Shown: positions 4,457 through 12,201 of the stretch, piece after piece
How positions within the stretch are numbered: position 1 is the first letter of the stretch
Layout of the letters: the number at the start of each line of letters is the position of its first letter
Origin: an uncultured Oscillospiraceae bacterium
Lineage (GTDB): Bacteria; Bacillota; Clostridia; Oscillospirales; Acutalibacteraceae
Assembly (NCBI GenBank): GCA_900552115.1
Contig: URYP01000064.1
Span: 1 to 12,201 of the forward strand
Direction: 5' to 3'
Length of the DNA stretch: 12,201 nt
Program-made: the position numbers and the translations under genes
Notes under the pieces: generated by a model
Told to the model about the DNA's origin: nothing
The model's input: only the letters and a program-made list of their open reading frames with translations
The model's database searches: none

Positions 4457-5482
4457 TTATGTGTTCGATATGGTCATCCCGCATTGCCGGCAACCCGATT
4501 CACCGGGCGCCAACGGCTGGCCGCAATGACGGCAGTAGGCCGAGGGCTCCGTACCGAACGGCTCTCCACTGGCCTGAGAAATCGGCTGGGGAACCGGGAC
4601 AGCCGCCGCTGTATAGACGGGAGCGCCTGTCTGGACGGGCTGCACCGAATAGGGCGTTGCAACCGGATACGCCGGTCCCGCCAGTTTATGTATTAGATGG
4701 CGGTATTGCAGCAGGGCTGCTGAAAAGGAGGCCAGAAAAAGGATTTCCAGTATAGTGGCGGCCAGGCCCAGACTGGTAGGCCGGGTGGCGAGAGGGAGCG
4801 GCAGGGGAATATAGATAAAATAGGTCAGGACACGGAACAACTGGACGAGCAGCATGACGCTGTTGCACACCACTACCAGAACGGATACCTGGTGCGATAC
4901 CACCGGCGCCGTCAGATTACGCCGGATGAGGCCAAGCGTACACAGCAGACGGCCGCAATAGACAAACAGGACCGCGAGAAGCCCTCCGATGACTACAAAT
5001 AGCAGGCCGCCATCCGTGTCAAAAGAGGACAGGCCCCATGATGAGGAGGAACGCTGCAGCGATCCGACCATGGCCGCGACCAGAAAAAGTGCGGATACAA
5101 TGCCCAGAAAGACGATAGAGACAATGAGGCCCGCTTTGATAAGCGTCAGGCCGGCGGTCGAAAATCCGGATCGGCGGCTGTGCCCCGCCGCGTATAGCCG
5201 CCAAAGCCCAATCAGGATCGGTAAAGCGGGGCTGAGGAAAAGGATCGCGGTCCACCAGTTAATAGCGGATTCCCCCACGGATTTAACAAATGAGGCCTGG
5301 AATATATTTACTAAAGATACCGCCGTGAACAGGGTATAAGACAAGCAGGCAAGCAGCATCCAGACAGAACCGGCCGCAGCCCGGGTAGCGGCGGCAACAG
5401 GCGGCGTGGCCGCTGCCGCGGGATAACACACGGGACATGACTCTCCTTGGGATAACTCCCGGCCGCAGTGGGAGCAGAACAT
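4457..5482 (-). CDS. Polytopic membrane protein with a zinc ribbon at each end
   Basis: The 341 aa product has an N-terminal zinc ribbon (Cys3, 6, 16, 19: CSHCGRELSQGESCPVC) and a similar C-terminal one (Cys317, 320, 331, 334: CRHCGQPLAPGESGCRQCG). Between them are about six membrane segments, near 41-61, 76-97, 113-140, 160-186, 200-226 and 239-260, then a Pro/Ala/Val-rich linker (268-310). An even number of segments would put both ribbons in the cytoplasm. I recognise no named family and assign no function. The start follows AGGAGG by 9 bases. It is the last gene of the minus-strand run, 32 bases after the glycosyltransferase, so it may serve the same envelope process or simply be cotranscribed. 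Confidence 0.85.
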   Translation of the reverse strand: MFCSHCGRELSQGESCPVCYPAAAATPPVAAATRAAAGSVWMLLACLSYTLFTAVSLVNIFQASFVKSVGESAINWWTAILFLSPALPILIGLWRLYAAGHSRRSGFSTAGLTLIKAGLIVSIVFLGIVSALFLVAAMVGSLQRSSSSWGLSSFDTDGGLLFVVIGGLLAVLFVYCGRLLCTLGLIRRNLTAPVVSHQVSVLVVVCNSVMLLVQLFRVLTYFIYIPLPLPLATRPTSLGLAATILEILFLASFSAALLQYRHLIHKLAGPAYPVATPYSVQPVQTGAPVYTAAAVPVPQPISQASGEPFGTEPSAYCRHCGQPLAPGESGCRQCGMTISNT

Positions 5483-5514
5483 GATGAACCCCCTCCTTTA
5501 TGAGTACAAAGCTG

Positions 5515-6468
5515 TCAATCGGGACGTTTTCCCGGGCAGTCATCCCTTAGGGCGCCGCCTTTCTTGAATTGAATCAGATACCGGGGACGTCCCTTTACCT
5601 CGTCGTAGATTTTAGCGATATACAGGCCAATGACGCTGAGACTGAGCATAATGCCGCTGCCGATAAACAACAGCAGCAGAATAACAGTGGAAAACCCGGT
5701 TTCCGCGTGGTGGCTGAAATACATGTACAAGGTCTGAACAGTGAGAATGACGGCGGCAAGCCCCATCAGTATACCCACCCAGAAGACGAGAAACAACGGC
5801 GCGGCGGTGTAAGCGGTTATGGAATTGACCGCCAGTTTCATCAGGCTCTTTAGGGTCCACTTGGTTTCTCCGCCGGCGCGGGGCGCCACCTTGAAAGGCA
5901 GCGCATAGCGCCGGTAACCGACCCAGGCGGACAGGCCGCGGAAAAAGGTGTTTTTTTCCGGGAGCTGTCGCCAGGCTTCGACCGCCGAAGCGTCCATGAG
6001 TTTAAAATCAGAGGCAATACCGATATCGATACCGGTACTTTTGCGGAACGTCCGGTAGAAAGTGAGGGCCGCCAGCTTGCTGCCGAGTGATTCTTTGCCG
6101 CGGTCGGCTTTAACGCCCTCAACAACGTCATATCCCTCCTCTTTCCATAGCCGCACCATTTCGGGGATCAGCTCCGGCGGGTGCTGCAGGTCGGAATCCA
6201 TGACCACCACCGCATCCCCCGCTACGTTTTCAAGGCCGGCGCACAGGGCGGCTTCTTTCCCAAAATTGCGGGACAGATGAATCACCGACACCTGCGGGTG
6301 ATCGGCCGCCAGGCGGCAAAGCTCCGCCCAGGTAGAGTCGCGCGACCCGTCGTCCACCAGCAGGAACTGATGCTCGATGGCGGCTTTTTCCAGGATACCG
6401 TCCACGGTCATCACATTGTTGTAGATATACTCGCCCTCGTTATAAACGGGCATGAGTACGGTGATCAT
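5515..6468 (-). CDS. GT2 polyprenyl-phosphate glycosyltransferase (CsbB/GtrB-like)
   Basis: This enzyme probably moves a sugar from a nucleotide donor to undecaprenyl phosphate on the inner membrane face. The 317 aa length fits the CsbB/GtrB family. Visible motifs are the GT-A start TVLMPVYNEGEYI (3-15), DDGS (39-42), HLSRNFGKEAAL (64-75), the metal-binding DSD in MDSDLQHPPE (90-99), and FFRGLSAWVGYRR (175-187). Two C-terminal membrane helices (about 224-249 and 259-286) are followed by the polar tail usual for the family. Its ATG overlaps the stop of the YfhO-like gene by 4 bases (ATGA), so the two are translationally coupled. In Bacillus, CsbB and YfhO work together to glycosylate lipoteichoic acid; the same logic is inferred here. 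The sugar and acceptor are unknown. Confidence 0.92.
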   Translation of the reverse strand: MITVLMPVYNEGEYIYNNVMTVDGILEKAAIEHQFLLVDDGSRDSTWAELCRLAADHPQVSVIHLSRNFGKEAALCAGLENVAGDAVVVMDSDLQHPPELIPEMVRLWKEEGYDVVEGVKADRGKESLGSKLAALTFYRTFRKSTGIDIGIASDFKLMDASAVEAWRQLPEKNTFFRGLSAWVGYRRYALPFKVAPRAGGETKWTLKSLMKLAVNSITAYTAAPLFLVFWVGILMGLAAVILTVQTLYMYFSHHAETGFSTVILLLLFIGSGIMLSLSVIGLYIAKIYDEVKGRPRYLIQFKKGGALRDDCPGKRPD

Positions 6469-9400
6469 AGGTCAGTCCTTCTTTCTTCATCTTCGGTTTC
6501 CGGCGGAGCCTGTTCAAATAGATGTTCCGCCGCCATGTCGTCAGACGTGAACGTATTTGTCTGCATGGCATCCCCGTCCGCGCCGGAAACCGGGGAAGGC
6601 GTCGCGGCGGCGGCCTGGATTATGGCGGCCGTCTCGGCCCGCCGCCTCCGGCGCTGGAACACCACGAGGGCGATCAATCCGGCCAGGCTGATAAAGCTGA
6701 TGACAAGTCCCAGTTTCAGGCCCTTCGGGAAGAAGGTCATGGTAATGGTGTGCTGGCCGGCTGGTACATCAAAGGCCAACAGGGCTTCCGCCATGCCGAT
6801 GGTGCCGGTATCGGCGGCGGACAACATCTGGGAAGAGATGGATTCCACCTCTTTGCCGTCCACCTTAATCGTCCATCCTTCGTCATAGGTCATCGTGGTC
6901 ATCAGGACACCGTCTTCCTTGGCGTCAACGGTCGCTTCAATCCGGGAATCCGAGAAGGACGATACTTTCATGCCACCGTCTGCGAGTTGTCGGATATTCT
7001 GCTTAAAGACATCTTCATTGAGGGACGCCACATAAATATTGCCAATGCAGGATTGTTTGGCGGTTACGGTAATTTCTACCTCGTCCCCGGTTTTCAGATC
7101 GCCCGCGTCGATGAGGTACGGCTCGTAGGTGGTGATGGACCAGGATTCGCCATTGCAGGAGGCCGACAGGCTTTCTGCGGCACGGCAGTCTACATAGATG
7201 AACGCCTGTCCCGCCTGGGGAACGGTCACCGTAAAATGCGCCACCATATCGCCGTCTCCGGTCAGGGAAAACGACGTGTTGACGCCATTTTCCACGTTTT
7301 CGGACACCGAAGCGATACCGATGCTGTCCGCCGCTACACTGACCGGGTGAATGGTATAGGTTTCATCGCTGTTGCCGGTCAATTTGCTGAACAATGTGTT
7401 CTGGGAGGCAATCGGGTTGTATTCTGTGGGAAGCCACTGCTTAATGCTGGATTTTACCATATATCCCAGCGGAAGCGCGTAGGGGTTTTCATAAATATAC
7501 CGCGAGGTACCGCCGGTGGTGGTGCTGCCGATCTGCTGCAATTGCCGGTGGGACGACAGCGGGTTTTCCAAAACAACGTATTTTAGTCCCATCAGCGAAT
7601 CGATGGGGGCGACAAAACTGTGATACAGGTAACTGTTGACGCCATTGATGGCGTAGCCCATATCCCCCATAAACTTAACGGTATTGTAAGGATTGCTGGA
7701 AGCGAAAACCGTCAAGCCGCGGTAATTATACAGCGCCGGATCGACTGTGGTGCGGCGGGGCAAAAATTCCATGCGGTAGAAATCGCCGGCCGCCGCGGCA
7801 TCACCGATGCGTTTGGTCTCATCCACCGCGTCCCGCCAGGCCTCGGTTATCTCGTTATCCACATAGTCGTCATGAGCGGTGTAATATTCGTTGGCGTTGA
7901 GGGTGCGCAGCGTGGCGCCGGCATTGGTCAGCATTTCCGCAGTCACCACCAGCGTCAGGAACAGGTAAGCCGGCCGCAAATGCCAGCGGCGGCGGGCGGT
8001 CAGGGCGAGAATCCCGGCATAAACCACCAGCAGGAGGAGCGACATATAAATATTATCGAACGAGTAGGCATCGTCTTCGCTAAAGCGTTCCACCACCATT
8101 AAATAGACCGTCAGGCAAGCAAGCGTGCCGCCGATCTGTTTCAACTTGACGTCGCGCAGGTGGAGCAGCACCTCATAGGCGATCAGCAGAAGAACGAATG
8201 AGTAGAGAAAAGAGAAGCGGTAAGGCAGGTCGTTGGGTGAATGCAACCCGTGCCACAAAAGATCCAGCTGGTTGACGACAAAGCTGGTCGCCATGAACCC
8301 CAGCAATCCAAGATAGGCCATGCGCCGCCGCAGGGGGATGGCCTTAGTGGTCGCAAAAATCGGCGCGAGCAGGACAGGCAGCAGGCCGCAGTAAATGTTG
8401 GGAAGGTTTCCCGACCGGATCGTGGGCACCGTGCGGAACAGCTGCTGCCCAAACAGGTCGAAAAACGGAAAGTTAGCGCTCATGGCAGGCAGCTCCGCTC
8501 CCGCTGCCGAGGTAAGCTTCAACGCCAGATACACCGGGACGAGCAGGAACATGGCCAGTCCCCCGCCCAGCAGGGAACCCAGCGCGAAGCGTCCGACGTT
8601 TTTCTTTAAAATGTCGGGCCGGCGCTTTTCCCGCACCGCGTAAACGATGAAATACAGCACTAAAAACAGGCACATCATAAACGCGATATAGTAGTTGGCG
8701 AACAGGGCATAGGCAAGGGTCAGCACATATGCCAGGTATTTTCCGGTGCGCATCAGCCGCTCAAAGCACAGTACCACCAGCGGGAGAATCATGACCACGT
8801 CCAGCCACATAATGTTCCAGGAATAGGCCAGGAAATACATCATGAGGGAATACATGATCGCCATAGCGGGAATCACCGGGCTGCGTTTGCGGTAGATATA
8901 CTGCAAACAGGCCGCAAAAAAGACGGCCGACAAGGCGTTTTTAATTAGAGTGATGACAAGGATCCCCTCGGTGAGCAGGTTGGCCGGAAACAGGACGAGG
9001 AGAAGATTGAACGGGCTGGCCAGGTAATAGCCGAACAGGGGCAGAAAACTGGTGCCCAGCCCGATATTGAACGAATACAGCGGGTCGCCGCCTCCCAGAA
9101 TCATATCCCGCAGGCGGGCGAGCAGGGGGCCGTACTGATGGTGCATGTCCACAATCATGGCCGATCGGTCCCCCACCGGCCACATGCCCAGATACATGTA
9201 GGCGAGAACCATACACGTCAGGGCCAGCACGCCGGAAATCACCGGGTACATCCACCGCCGCGCACGAGGGGACAGGTTCAGGCGCTGCTTGGGGTCGGCG
9301 GACTGCATCCACAGCCAGGAGACGGCCAGCGAGGCCAGCACCAGAGCCATGCCCAGGGGATACAGCACTTTCTGGGCATCGCTTTCAAGCACTTTGTCCT

Positions 9401-9515
9401 GCTGAAATCCCAGAAACAGCAGCGCGGTCAGCGACACAAACAGAACGGCGAGAATGGCCGTTCGAATGACGGATGCGGTCGAGGCCGGTTGCCGGGGAGT
9501 GGTCTCGTTCTTCAT
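6465..9515 (-). CDS. yfhO: YfhO family membrane glycosyltransferase-like protein
   Basis: YfhO proteins are large GT-C-like membrane proteins thought to transfer sugars from a lipid carrier to surface polymers outside the cell. From the ATG at 9515 (GGAAAAGG 9 bases upstream) the product is 1016 aa; an ATG at 9524 touches that site and is less likely. After two N-terminal helices comes the family signature region: GDRSAMIVDMHHQYGPLL (about 115-132), then YSFNIGLGTSFLPLFGYY and SPFNLLLV. About a dozen helices follow, to roughly residue 540. A large extracytoplasmic domain ends in the YfhO hallmark TYDEGWTIKVDGKEV and PAGQHTITMTFFPKG before a last helix (about 932-953). A 63 aa Arg-then-acidic cytoplasmic tail follows and looks long for the family. 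The gene lies 46 bases after ksgA and overlaps the GT2 gene. Confidence 0.93.
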   Translation of the reverse strand: MKNETTPRQPASTASVIRTAILAVLFVSLTALLFLGFQQDKVLESDAQKVLYPLGMALVLASLAVSWLWMQSADPKQRLNLSPRARRWMYPVISGVLALTCMVLAYMYLGMWPVGDRSAMIVDMHHQYGPLLARLRDMILGGGDPLYSFNIGLGTSFLPLFGYYLASPFNLLLVLFPANLLTEGILVITLIKNALSAVFFAACLQYIYRKRSPVIPAMAIMYSLMMYFLAYSWNIMWLDVVMILPLVVLCFERLMRTGKYLAYVLTLAYALFANYYIAFMMCLFLVLYFIVYAVREKRRPDILKKNVGRFALGSLLGGGLAMFLLVPVYLALKLTSAAGAELPAMSANFPFFDLFGQQLFRTVPTIRSGNLPNIYCGLLPVLLAPIFATTKAIPLRRRMAYLGLLGFMATSFVVNQLDLLWHGLHSPNDLPYRFSFLYSFVLLLIAYEVLLHLRDVKLKQIGGTLACLTVYLMVVERFSEDDAYSFDNIYMSLLLLVVYAGILALTARRRWHLRPAYLFLTLVVTAEMLTNAGATLRTLNANEYYTAHDDYVDNEITEAWRDAVDETKRIGDAAAAGDFYRMEFLPRRTTVDPALYNYRGLTVFASSNPYNTVKFMGDMGYAINGVNSYLYHSFVAPIDSLMGLKYVVLENPLSSHRQLQQIGSTTTGGTSRYIYENPYALPLGYMVKSSIKQWLPTEYNPIASQNTLFSKLTGNSDETYTIHPVSVAADSIGIASVSENVENGVNTSFSLTGDGDMVAHFTVTVPQAGQAFIYVDCRAAESLSASCNGESWSITTYEPYLIDAGDLKTGDEVEITVTAKQSCIGNIYVASLNEDVFKQNIRQLADGGMKVSSFSDSRIEATVDAKEDGVLMTTMTYDEGWTIKVDGKEVESISSQMLSAADTGTIGMAEALLAFDVPAGQHTITMTFFPKGLKLGLVISFISLAGLIALVVFQRRRRRAETAAIIQAAAATPSPVSGADGDAMQTNTFTSDDMAAEHLFEQAPPETEDEERRTDL

Positions 9516-9561
9516 AGTATCCATCCTTTTCCACAAAATTGGTTAAGATTGGTATAGTATA

Positions 9562-10437
9562 TCATACCCGTCCGTGAAACACAATATCGGCCATGCGGGC
9601 AAAATCCTCCAACGTGCATTGCTCGGCGCGCAGCAGAGGGGACAGGCCGGCCCGCTGCATCAGAGCAGACGTCTGCTCCTTGCTCAGCCCGGCTGTCATA
9701 AGCGCATTGACCATGGTTTTGCGCCTCTGTCCAAAGGCGGCCCGCACCAGTCGGAACATGGTTGGGGCATCCGCCACCTCCACTGGCGGAGCCGGGCGGA
9801 TGCGCAGCTGCATGACCATGCTGTCCACGTTTGGCGGAGGCAGGAAGCTTCCCCGGCTGACAGGAAATAACGTCTGGGCTTCGGCATAATACTGTACGGC
9901 CATAGTGACGGCGCCGCAGGCGCGGGTGCCCGGCTGCGCGCAGAGCCGCTGGGCGGCTTCCTTCTGCACCAGGACGGTGATGCCGGTCAGGGGCAGGCGA
10001 CTTTCCAGAAGATGCATCAAAATGGGAGAGGTAATGTAATAAGGCAGGTTGGCGCAAACGCACACCGGCATCAGCCGGCCGTCCGCACCGGTAAAATGCT
10101 CTTTGAGCAGGGCCGGCAGGTCCAGCTTCAGGATATCGCCCGGCACCAGCGCAACATTCGGACAGCCGGACAAGGTCTCTTTCAGCACGGGAAACAGCCG
10201 CTGGTCCAGCTCTACGGACACGACCCGGCCCGCCCGCTCGGCCAGTTCACGGGTCAGCACGCCAATTCCCGGGCCGATCTCGAGCACGCCGGTGTCCGGG
10301 GCGGCCCCGCAGGCGTCCGCCATGCGGGGACAAACCGATGGATTGATTAAAAAATTCTGGCCCAGAGCTTTGGAAAAATGGAAGCCGTGCCTGTCCAGCA
10401 AATCACGGACGGCGCGGATATCAGTCAGTGAATTCAT
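9562..10437 (-). CDS. rsmA: 16S rRNA dimethyladenosine transferase RsmA (KsgA)
   Basis: RsmA/KsgA dimethylates two adjacent adenines near the 3' end of 16S rRNA using S-adenosylmethionine, a late step of 30S assembly. The 291 aa length is normal. Motifs in order are KALGQNFL (23-30), the SAM-binding EIGPGIGVLT (53-62), the acidic VELDQRL (75-81), GDILKLDL (100-107), the catalytic NLPYYITSPI (130-139), SFLPPPNVDS (197-206) and FGQRRKTMVNAL in the C-terminal domain. The start overlaps the end of cdd by 17 bases, and a weak AAGGA lies about 9 bases upstream of the ATG. Coupling to cdd translation is therefore likely. Nothing essential is missing. Confidence 0.97.
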   Translation of the reverse strand: MNSLTDIRAVRDLLDRHGFHFSKALGQNFLINPSVCPRMADACGAAPDTGVLEIGPGIGVLTRELAERAGRVVSVELDQRLFPVLKETLSGCPNVALVPGDILKLDLPALLKEHFTGADGRLMPVCVCANLPYYITSPILMHLLESRLPLTGITVLVQKEAAQRLCAQPGTRACGAVTMAVQYYAEAQTLFPVSRGSFLPPPNVDSMVMQLRIRPAPPVEVADAPTMFRLVRAAFGQRRKTMVNALMTAGLSKEQTSALMQRAGLSPLLRAEQCTLEDFARMADIVFHGRV

Positions 10438-10837
10438 ACGCAGGGGTTCCTTTCCAAGATGATGAGGAAAACGCTTCCGGCAGCAGGGCGGCCAGGGTGG
10501 TTTCCCGAACGTCCGACAGGGCGGCGTCGGCGTATAGGACGGTCATGTCGCCGAACTCAGCCAGCAGTTGCCTGCAGATGCCGCAGGGCGGCGTGGGCCG
10601 GTCGCCGGCTACAATGGCCAAGACGGCAAACGCCCGCTCCCCGGCGGTTACGGCGCCAGCCAGCGCCGCCCGCTCGGCGCAAATTGTGCCGCCGAACGAG
10701 GCGTTTTCCATGTTGACACCGGTGTAAACATGGCCGGACGAAGCCAACAGGGCGGCCCCTACGGCAAAGCCGGAATAGGGACAATAGGCTTGTTCACGCG
10801 CGACGGCGGCCTGTTTTAAAAGCTTCTCATTAGACAT
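10421..10837 (-). CDS. cdd: Cytidine deaminase
   Basis: Cdd deaminates cytidine and deoxycytidine to uridine and deoxyuridine in pyrimidine salvage. The 138 aa length fits the small tetrameric class. Catalytic parts are visible: substrate-binding VNMENASFGG (41-50), CAER (53-56) with zinc ligand Cys53 and proton-shuttle Glu55, and PCGICRQ (84-90) with zinc ligands Cys85 and Cys88. The ATG at 10837 follows AGGAGG by 8 bases. A longer open frame upstream runs antisense through the dCMP deaminase gene and is not used. It is the first gene of the minus-strand run leading into rsmA. No clear minus-strand promoter was found in the intergenic region. Confidence 0.95.
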   Translation of the reverse strand: MSNEKLLKQAAVAREQAYCPYSGFAVGAALLASSGHVYTGVNMENASFGGTICAERAALAGAVTAGERAFAVLAIVAGDRPTPPCGICRQLLAEFGDMTVLYADAALSDVRETTLAALLPEAFSSSSWKGTPAYEFTD

Positions 10838-10873
10838 GGCAAATTCCTCCTGCACCGAACCCGCAAACAAGGC

Positions 10874-10902
10874 TTGCGGAATCCGGAGAAATACGGTATG
10901 AT
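10874..10902 (+). promoter_or_regulatory. Likely promoter of the dCMP deaminase-sirtuin pair
   Basis: TTGCGG (10874-10879) and TATGAT (10897-10902) are 17 bases apart, about 74 bases before the start codon. The -35 is also the right arm of CCGCAA...TTGCGG (10861-10879), a possible binding site. A seven-pair hairpin, CGGCATC/GGTGCCG (10928-10947), lies in the leader. The -35 is weak, so this is a moderate call. Confidence 0.5.
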
Positions 10903-10975
10903 TAAAAAAATATTGTCGATAAAGGGACGGCATCCCAAGAGGTGCCGGCTGCCCTGCGAAAGGATGAGGATGATT

Positions 10976-11464
10976 ATGAAGCGGCGGGATAAGGAAAACT
11001 ACTATTTGGACATCGCGCAGACGGTGACCGAACGCGGCACCTGCCTGCGTCGAAACTTTGGGGCGATTATCGTCAAAAACGACCAGATTATCTCTACCGG
11101 CTATACCGGCGCGCCCCGCGGCCGCCGCAACTGCTGCGACATGGGCACCTGTCTGCGGGAACAGATGAATATCCCCCGCGGCGAGCGGTACGAGCTTTGC
11201 CGTTCGGTGCATGCGGAGGCTAACGCTATTATCAACGCCGCCCGCAGCGACATGATCGGGGCCACCATGTACCTGGTGGGGGTAGACGCCCGCTCTGGGG
11301 AATTGGTGCCGGACAGCAACTCCTGTTCCATGTGCAAGCGCCAAATTATCAACGCGGGGATCGCCCGGCTGGTCATTCGCAACACCAAAGACGATTTTAC
11401 CGCCATTTATATTCAGGACTGGATCGAAAACGATACCTCCCTGTATGGGGAACAGGGATACTAA
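10976..11464 (+). CDS. dCMP deaminase (deoxycytidylate deaminase family)
   Basis: This enzyme converts dCMP to dUMP, feeding thymidylate synthesis. The 162 aa product starts at the ATG at 10976, preceded by GAGGA with 5-base spacing; in-frame ATGs further up lack a better site. Zinc-site motifs are HAEANAI (79-85) with His79 and catalytic Glu81, and SCSMC (116-120) with Cys117 and Cys120. The first position of the usual PCxxC is Ser here. GYTGAPRGRRNC (42-53) and the extra cysteines before HAE resemble the ComEB/dCMP deaminase group. It is divergent from cdd and is followed after 28 bases by the sirtuin gene with no terminator between, so the two are probably cotranscribed. Substrate is assigned by family, so another deoxynucleotide is possible. 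Confidence 0.9.
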   Translation: MKRRDKENYYLDIAQTVTERGTCLRRNFGAIIVKNDQIISTGYTGAPRGRRNCCDMGTCLREQMNIPRGERYELCRSVHAEANAIINAARSDMIGATMYLVGVDARSGELVPDSNSCSMCKRQIINAGIARLVIRNTKDDFTAIYIQDWIENDTSLYGEQGY

Positions 11465-11492
11465 TCAGAGCTTTAAAAAGGAAGCGGTGTAT

Positions 11493-12201
11493 ATGAAAGA
11501 GGCGCTTACTCTTCAGCGGCTTGTGGATTCCAGCCGCCGCATCGTCTTTTTCGGCGGCGCGGGCGTGTCGACGGAAAGCGGCATTCCCGATTTCCGCAGC
11601 AGCGACGGCCTTTATCGCCGGGCATACCGTTATCCGCCCGAAGAGGTCGTGAGCCATGATTTTTTCAGCCGTCATCCGGAGGATTTCTTTACCTTTTATA
11701 AAGAACACATGCTGGCCCTGGACGCGCGTCCCAATCCTGCACATCTGGCTCTGGCAGAGCTGGAACGCCGCGGCCGGCTGGCGGCGGTGATCACTCAAAA
11801 CATCGACGGGCTGCACCAAATGGCGGGCAGCCGTCATGTGCTGGAACTGCACGGGAGCGTGCACCGCAACACCTGTATGGCCTGCGGGAAAACTTTTGAC
11901 GCCGATTATGTGAAGCGGGCGAGCGGTGTGCCCCGGTGTACCTGCGGGGGAATCGTCAAGCCGGACGTGGTGCTGTATGGGGAACCCCTGGACGCGCGCG
12001 TTATACAGCAGTCAATCGACGCCATAAGCGGTGCCGACGCGCTGATTATCGGGGGGACGTCCCTGGCGGTCTATCCGGCAGCGGGGTTCATTGATTCTTT
12101 TAAAGGGCGGTTTCTGGCGGTTATCAACCGCGACGCTACGCCGCGGGACGAACAGGCGGATCTTGTGATCCGTGAGCCGATTGGCCGGGTGCTGGGCGAG
12201 C
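11493..12201 (+). CDS. cobB: NAD-dependent protein deacylase, sirtuin family (3' end cut)
   Basis: Sirtuins remove acyl groups from lysines while cleaving NAD+. 236 codons are in the window and the frame is still open at the right edge; full-length bacterial sirtuins have about 240-250 aa. Motifs are GAGVSTESGIPDFR (22-35) for NAD binding, TQNIDGLH (101-108), catalytic His120 in ELHGS, a zinc site of CMAC (Cys128, 131) plus CTC (Cys149, 151), GGTSL (187-191) and VIN (210-212). The ATG at 11493 has AAAAGGAA about 10 bases upstream. The intact zinc ribbon and lack of fused domains point to a housekeeping deacylase rather than a defence SIR2 protein. The gene symbol follows general bacterial usage. 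Confidence 0.93.
   Translation, partial: MKEALTLQRLVDSSRRIVFFGGAGVSTESGIPDFRSSDGLYRRAYRYPPEEVVSHDFFSRHPEDFFTFYKEHMLALDARPNPAHLALAELERRGRLAAVITQNIDGLHQMAGSRHVLELHGSVHRNTCMACGKTFDADYVKRASGVPRCTCGGIVKPDVVLYGEPLDARVIQQSIDAISGADALIIGGTSLAVYPAAGFIDSFKGRFLAVINRDATPRDEQADLVIREPIGRVLGE

Noticed and set aside
6522..7586. 354-codon plus-strand open frame
   Set aside because: It is antisense to the YfhO-like gene and rich in Gly, Arg and His, without domain signals.
10838..11344. Upstream extension of cdd on the minus strand
   Set aside because: It would run antisense through most of the dCMP deaminase gene. The internal ATG at 10837 has AGGAGG and gives the standard Cdd length.
11397..11864. 155-codon minus-strand open frame
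   Set aside because: It is antisense to the dCMP deaminase end and the sirtuin start, both clearly coding by motif.
11493..12201. SIR2 protein as part of an antiphage system
   Set aside because: The protein has the full deacylase zinc ribbon and catalytic His, with no TIR, STAND or Argonaute partner nearby. It looks like a housekeeping CobB.

Overview
This window looks like a chromosomal segment of a GC-rich anaerobic Firmicute, most likely a gut clostridium of the Ruminococcaceae/Oscillospiraceae type. Supporting this are an Rnf ferredoxin:NAD+ oxidoreductase operon in the clostridial order ending rnfE-rnfA-rnfB, strong AGGAGG ribosome sites, Firmicute-type sigma-A promoters, CCA-encoding tRNA genes, and a secreted protein with a type I dockerin. 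The genus cannot be fixed from the sequence alone.

Left part (1-2540): the tail of an upstream gene (probably rnfE), then rnfA and rnfB. Behind rnfB a near-consensus promoter drives a three-gene tRNA cluster, Met(CAT)-Glu(TTC)-Val(CAC), closed by an intrinsic terminator. The next 250 bases have no protein gene. They hold a degenerate copy of the tRNA-Val 3' half plus its terminator, a set of alternative inverted repeats, a 35-base perfect-arm palindrome, and a likely promoter and leader for an unrecognised 93-97 aa protein that ends in its own terminator.

Middle (2540-4445): a roughly 300-base untranslated stretch ends in an extended -10 promoter with an overlapping palindrome. The promoter drives a 515 aa secreted modular protein: signal peptide, Cys-rich segment, CHAP/NlpC-like Cys-His domain, ricin-type trefoil, SH3 domain and dockerin. 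A bidirectional terminator separates it from the convergent minus-strand operon.

Right part (4457-12201): the minus-strand run is cdd - ksgA(rsmA) - yfhO-like - GT2 glycosyltransferase - double-zinc-ribbon membrane protein. The yfhO/GT2 pair has a 4-base overlap and resembles the CsbB/YfhO three-component glycosylation module for cell-surface polymers. Divergent from cdd are a dCMP deaminase gene and a sirtuin gene cut by the window edge. cdd and the dCMP deaminase are both pyrimidine-salvage zinc deaminases read from one shared intergenic region.

Most genes here are ordinary housekeeping genes. The parts worth a second look are the non-coding block at 1930-2180, the dockerin-bearing peptidase-like protein with its operator-like promoter, and the uncharacterised zinc-ribbon membrane protein attached to the YfhO/GT2 module. 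I found no CRISPR array, transposase, integrase or clear new defence system.
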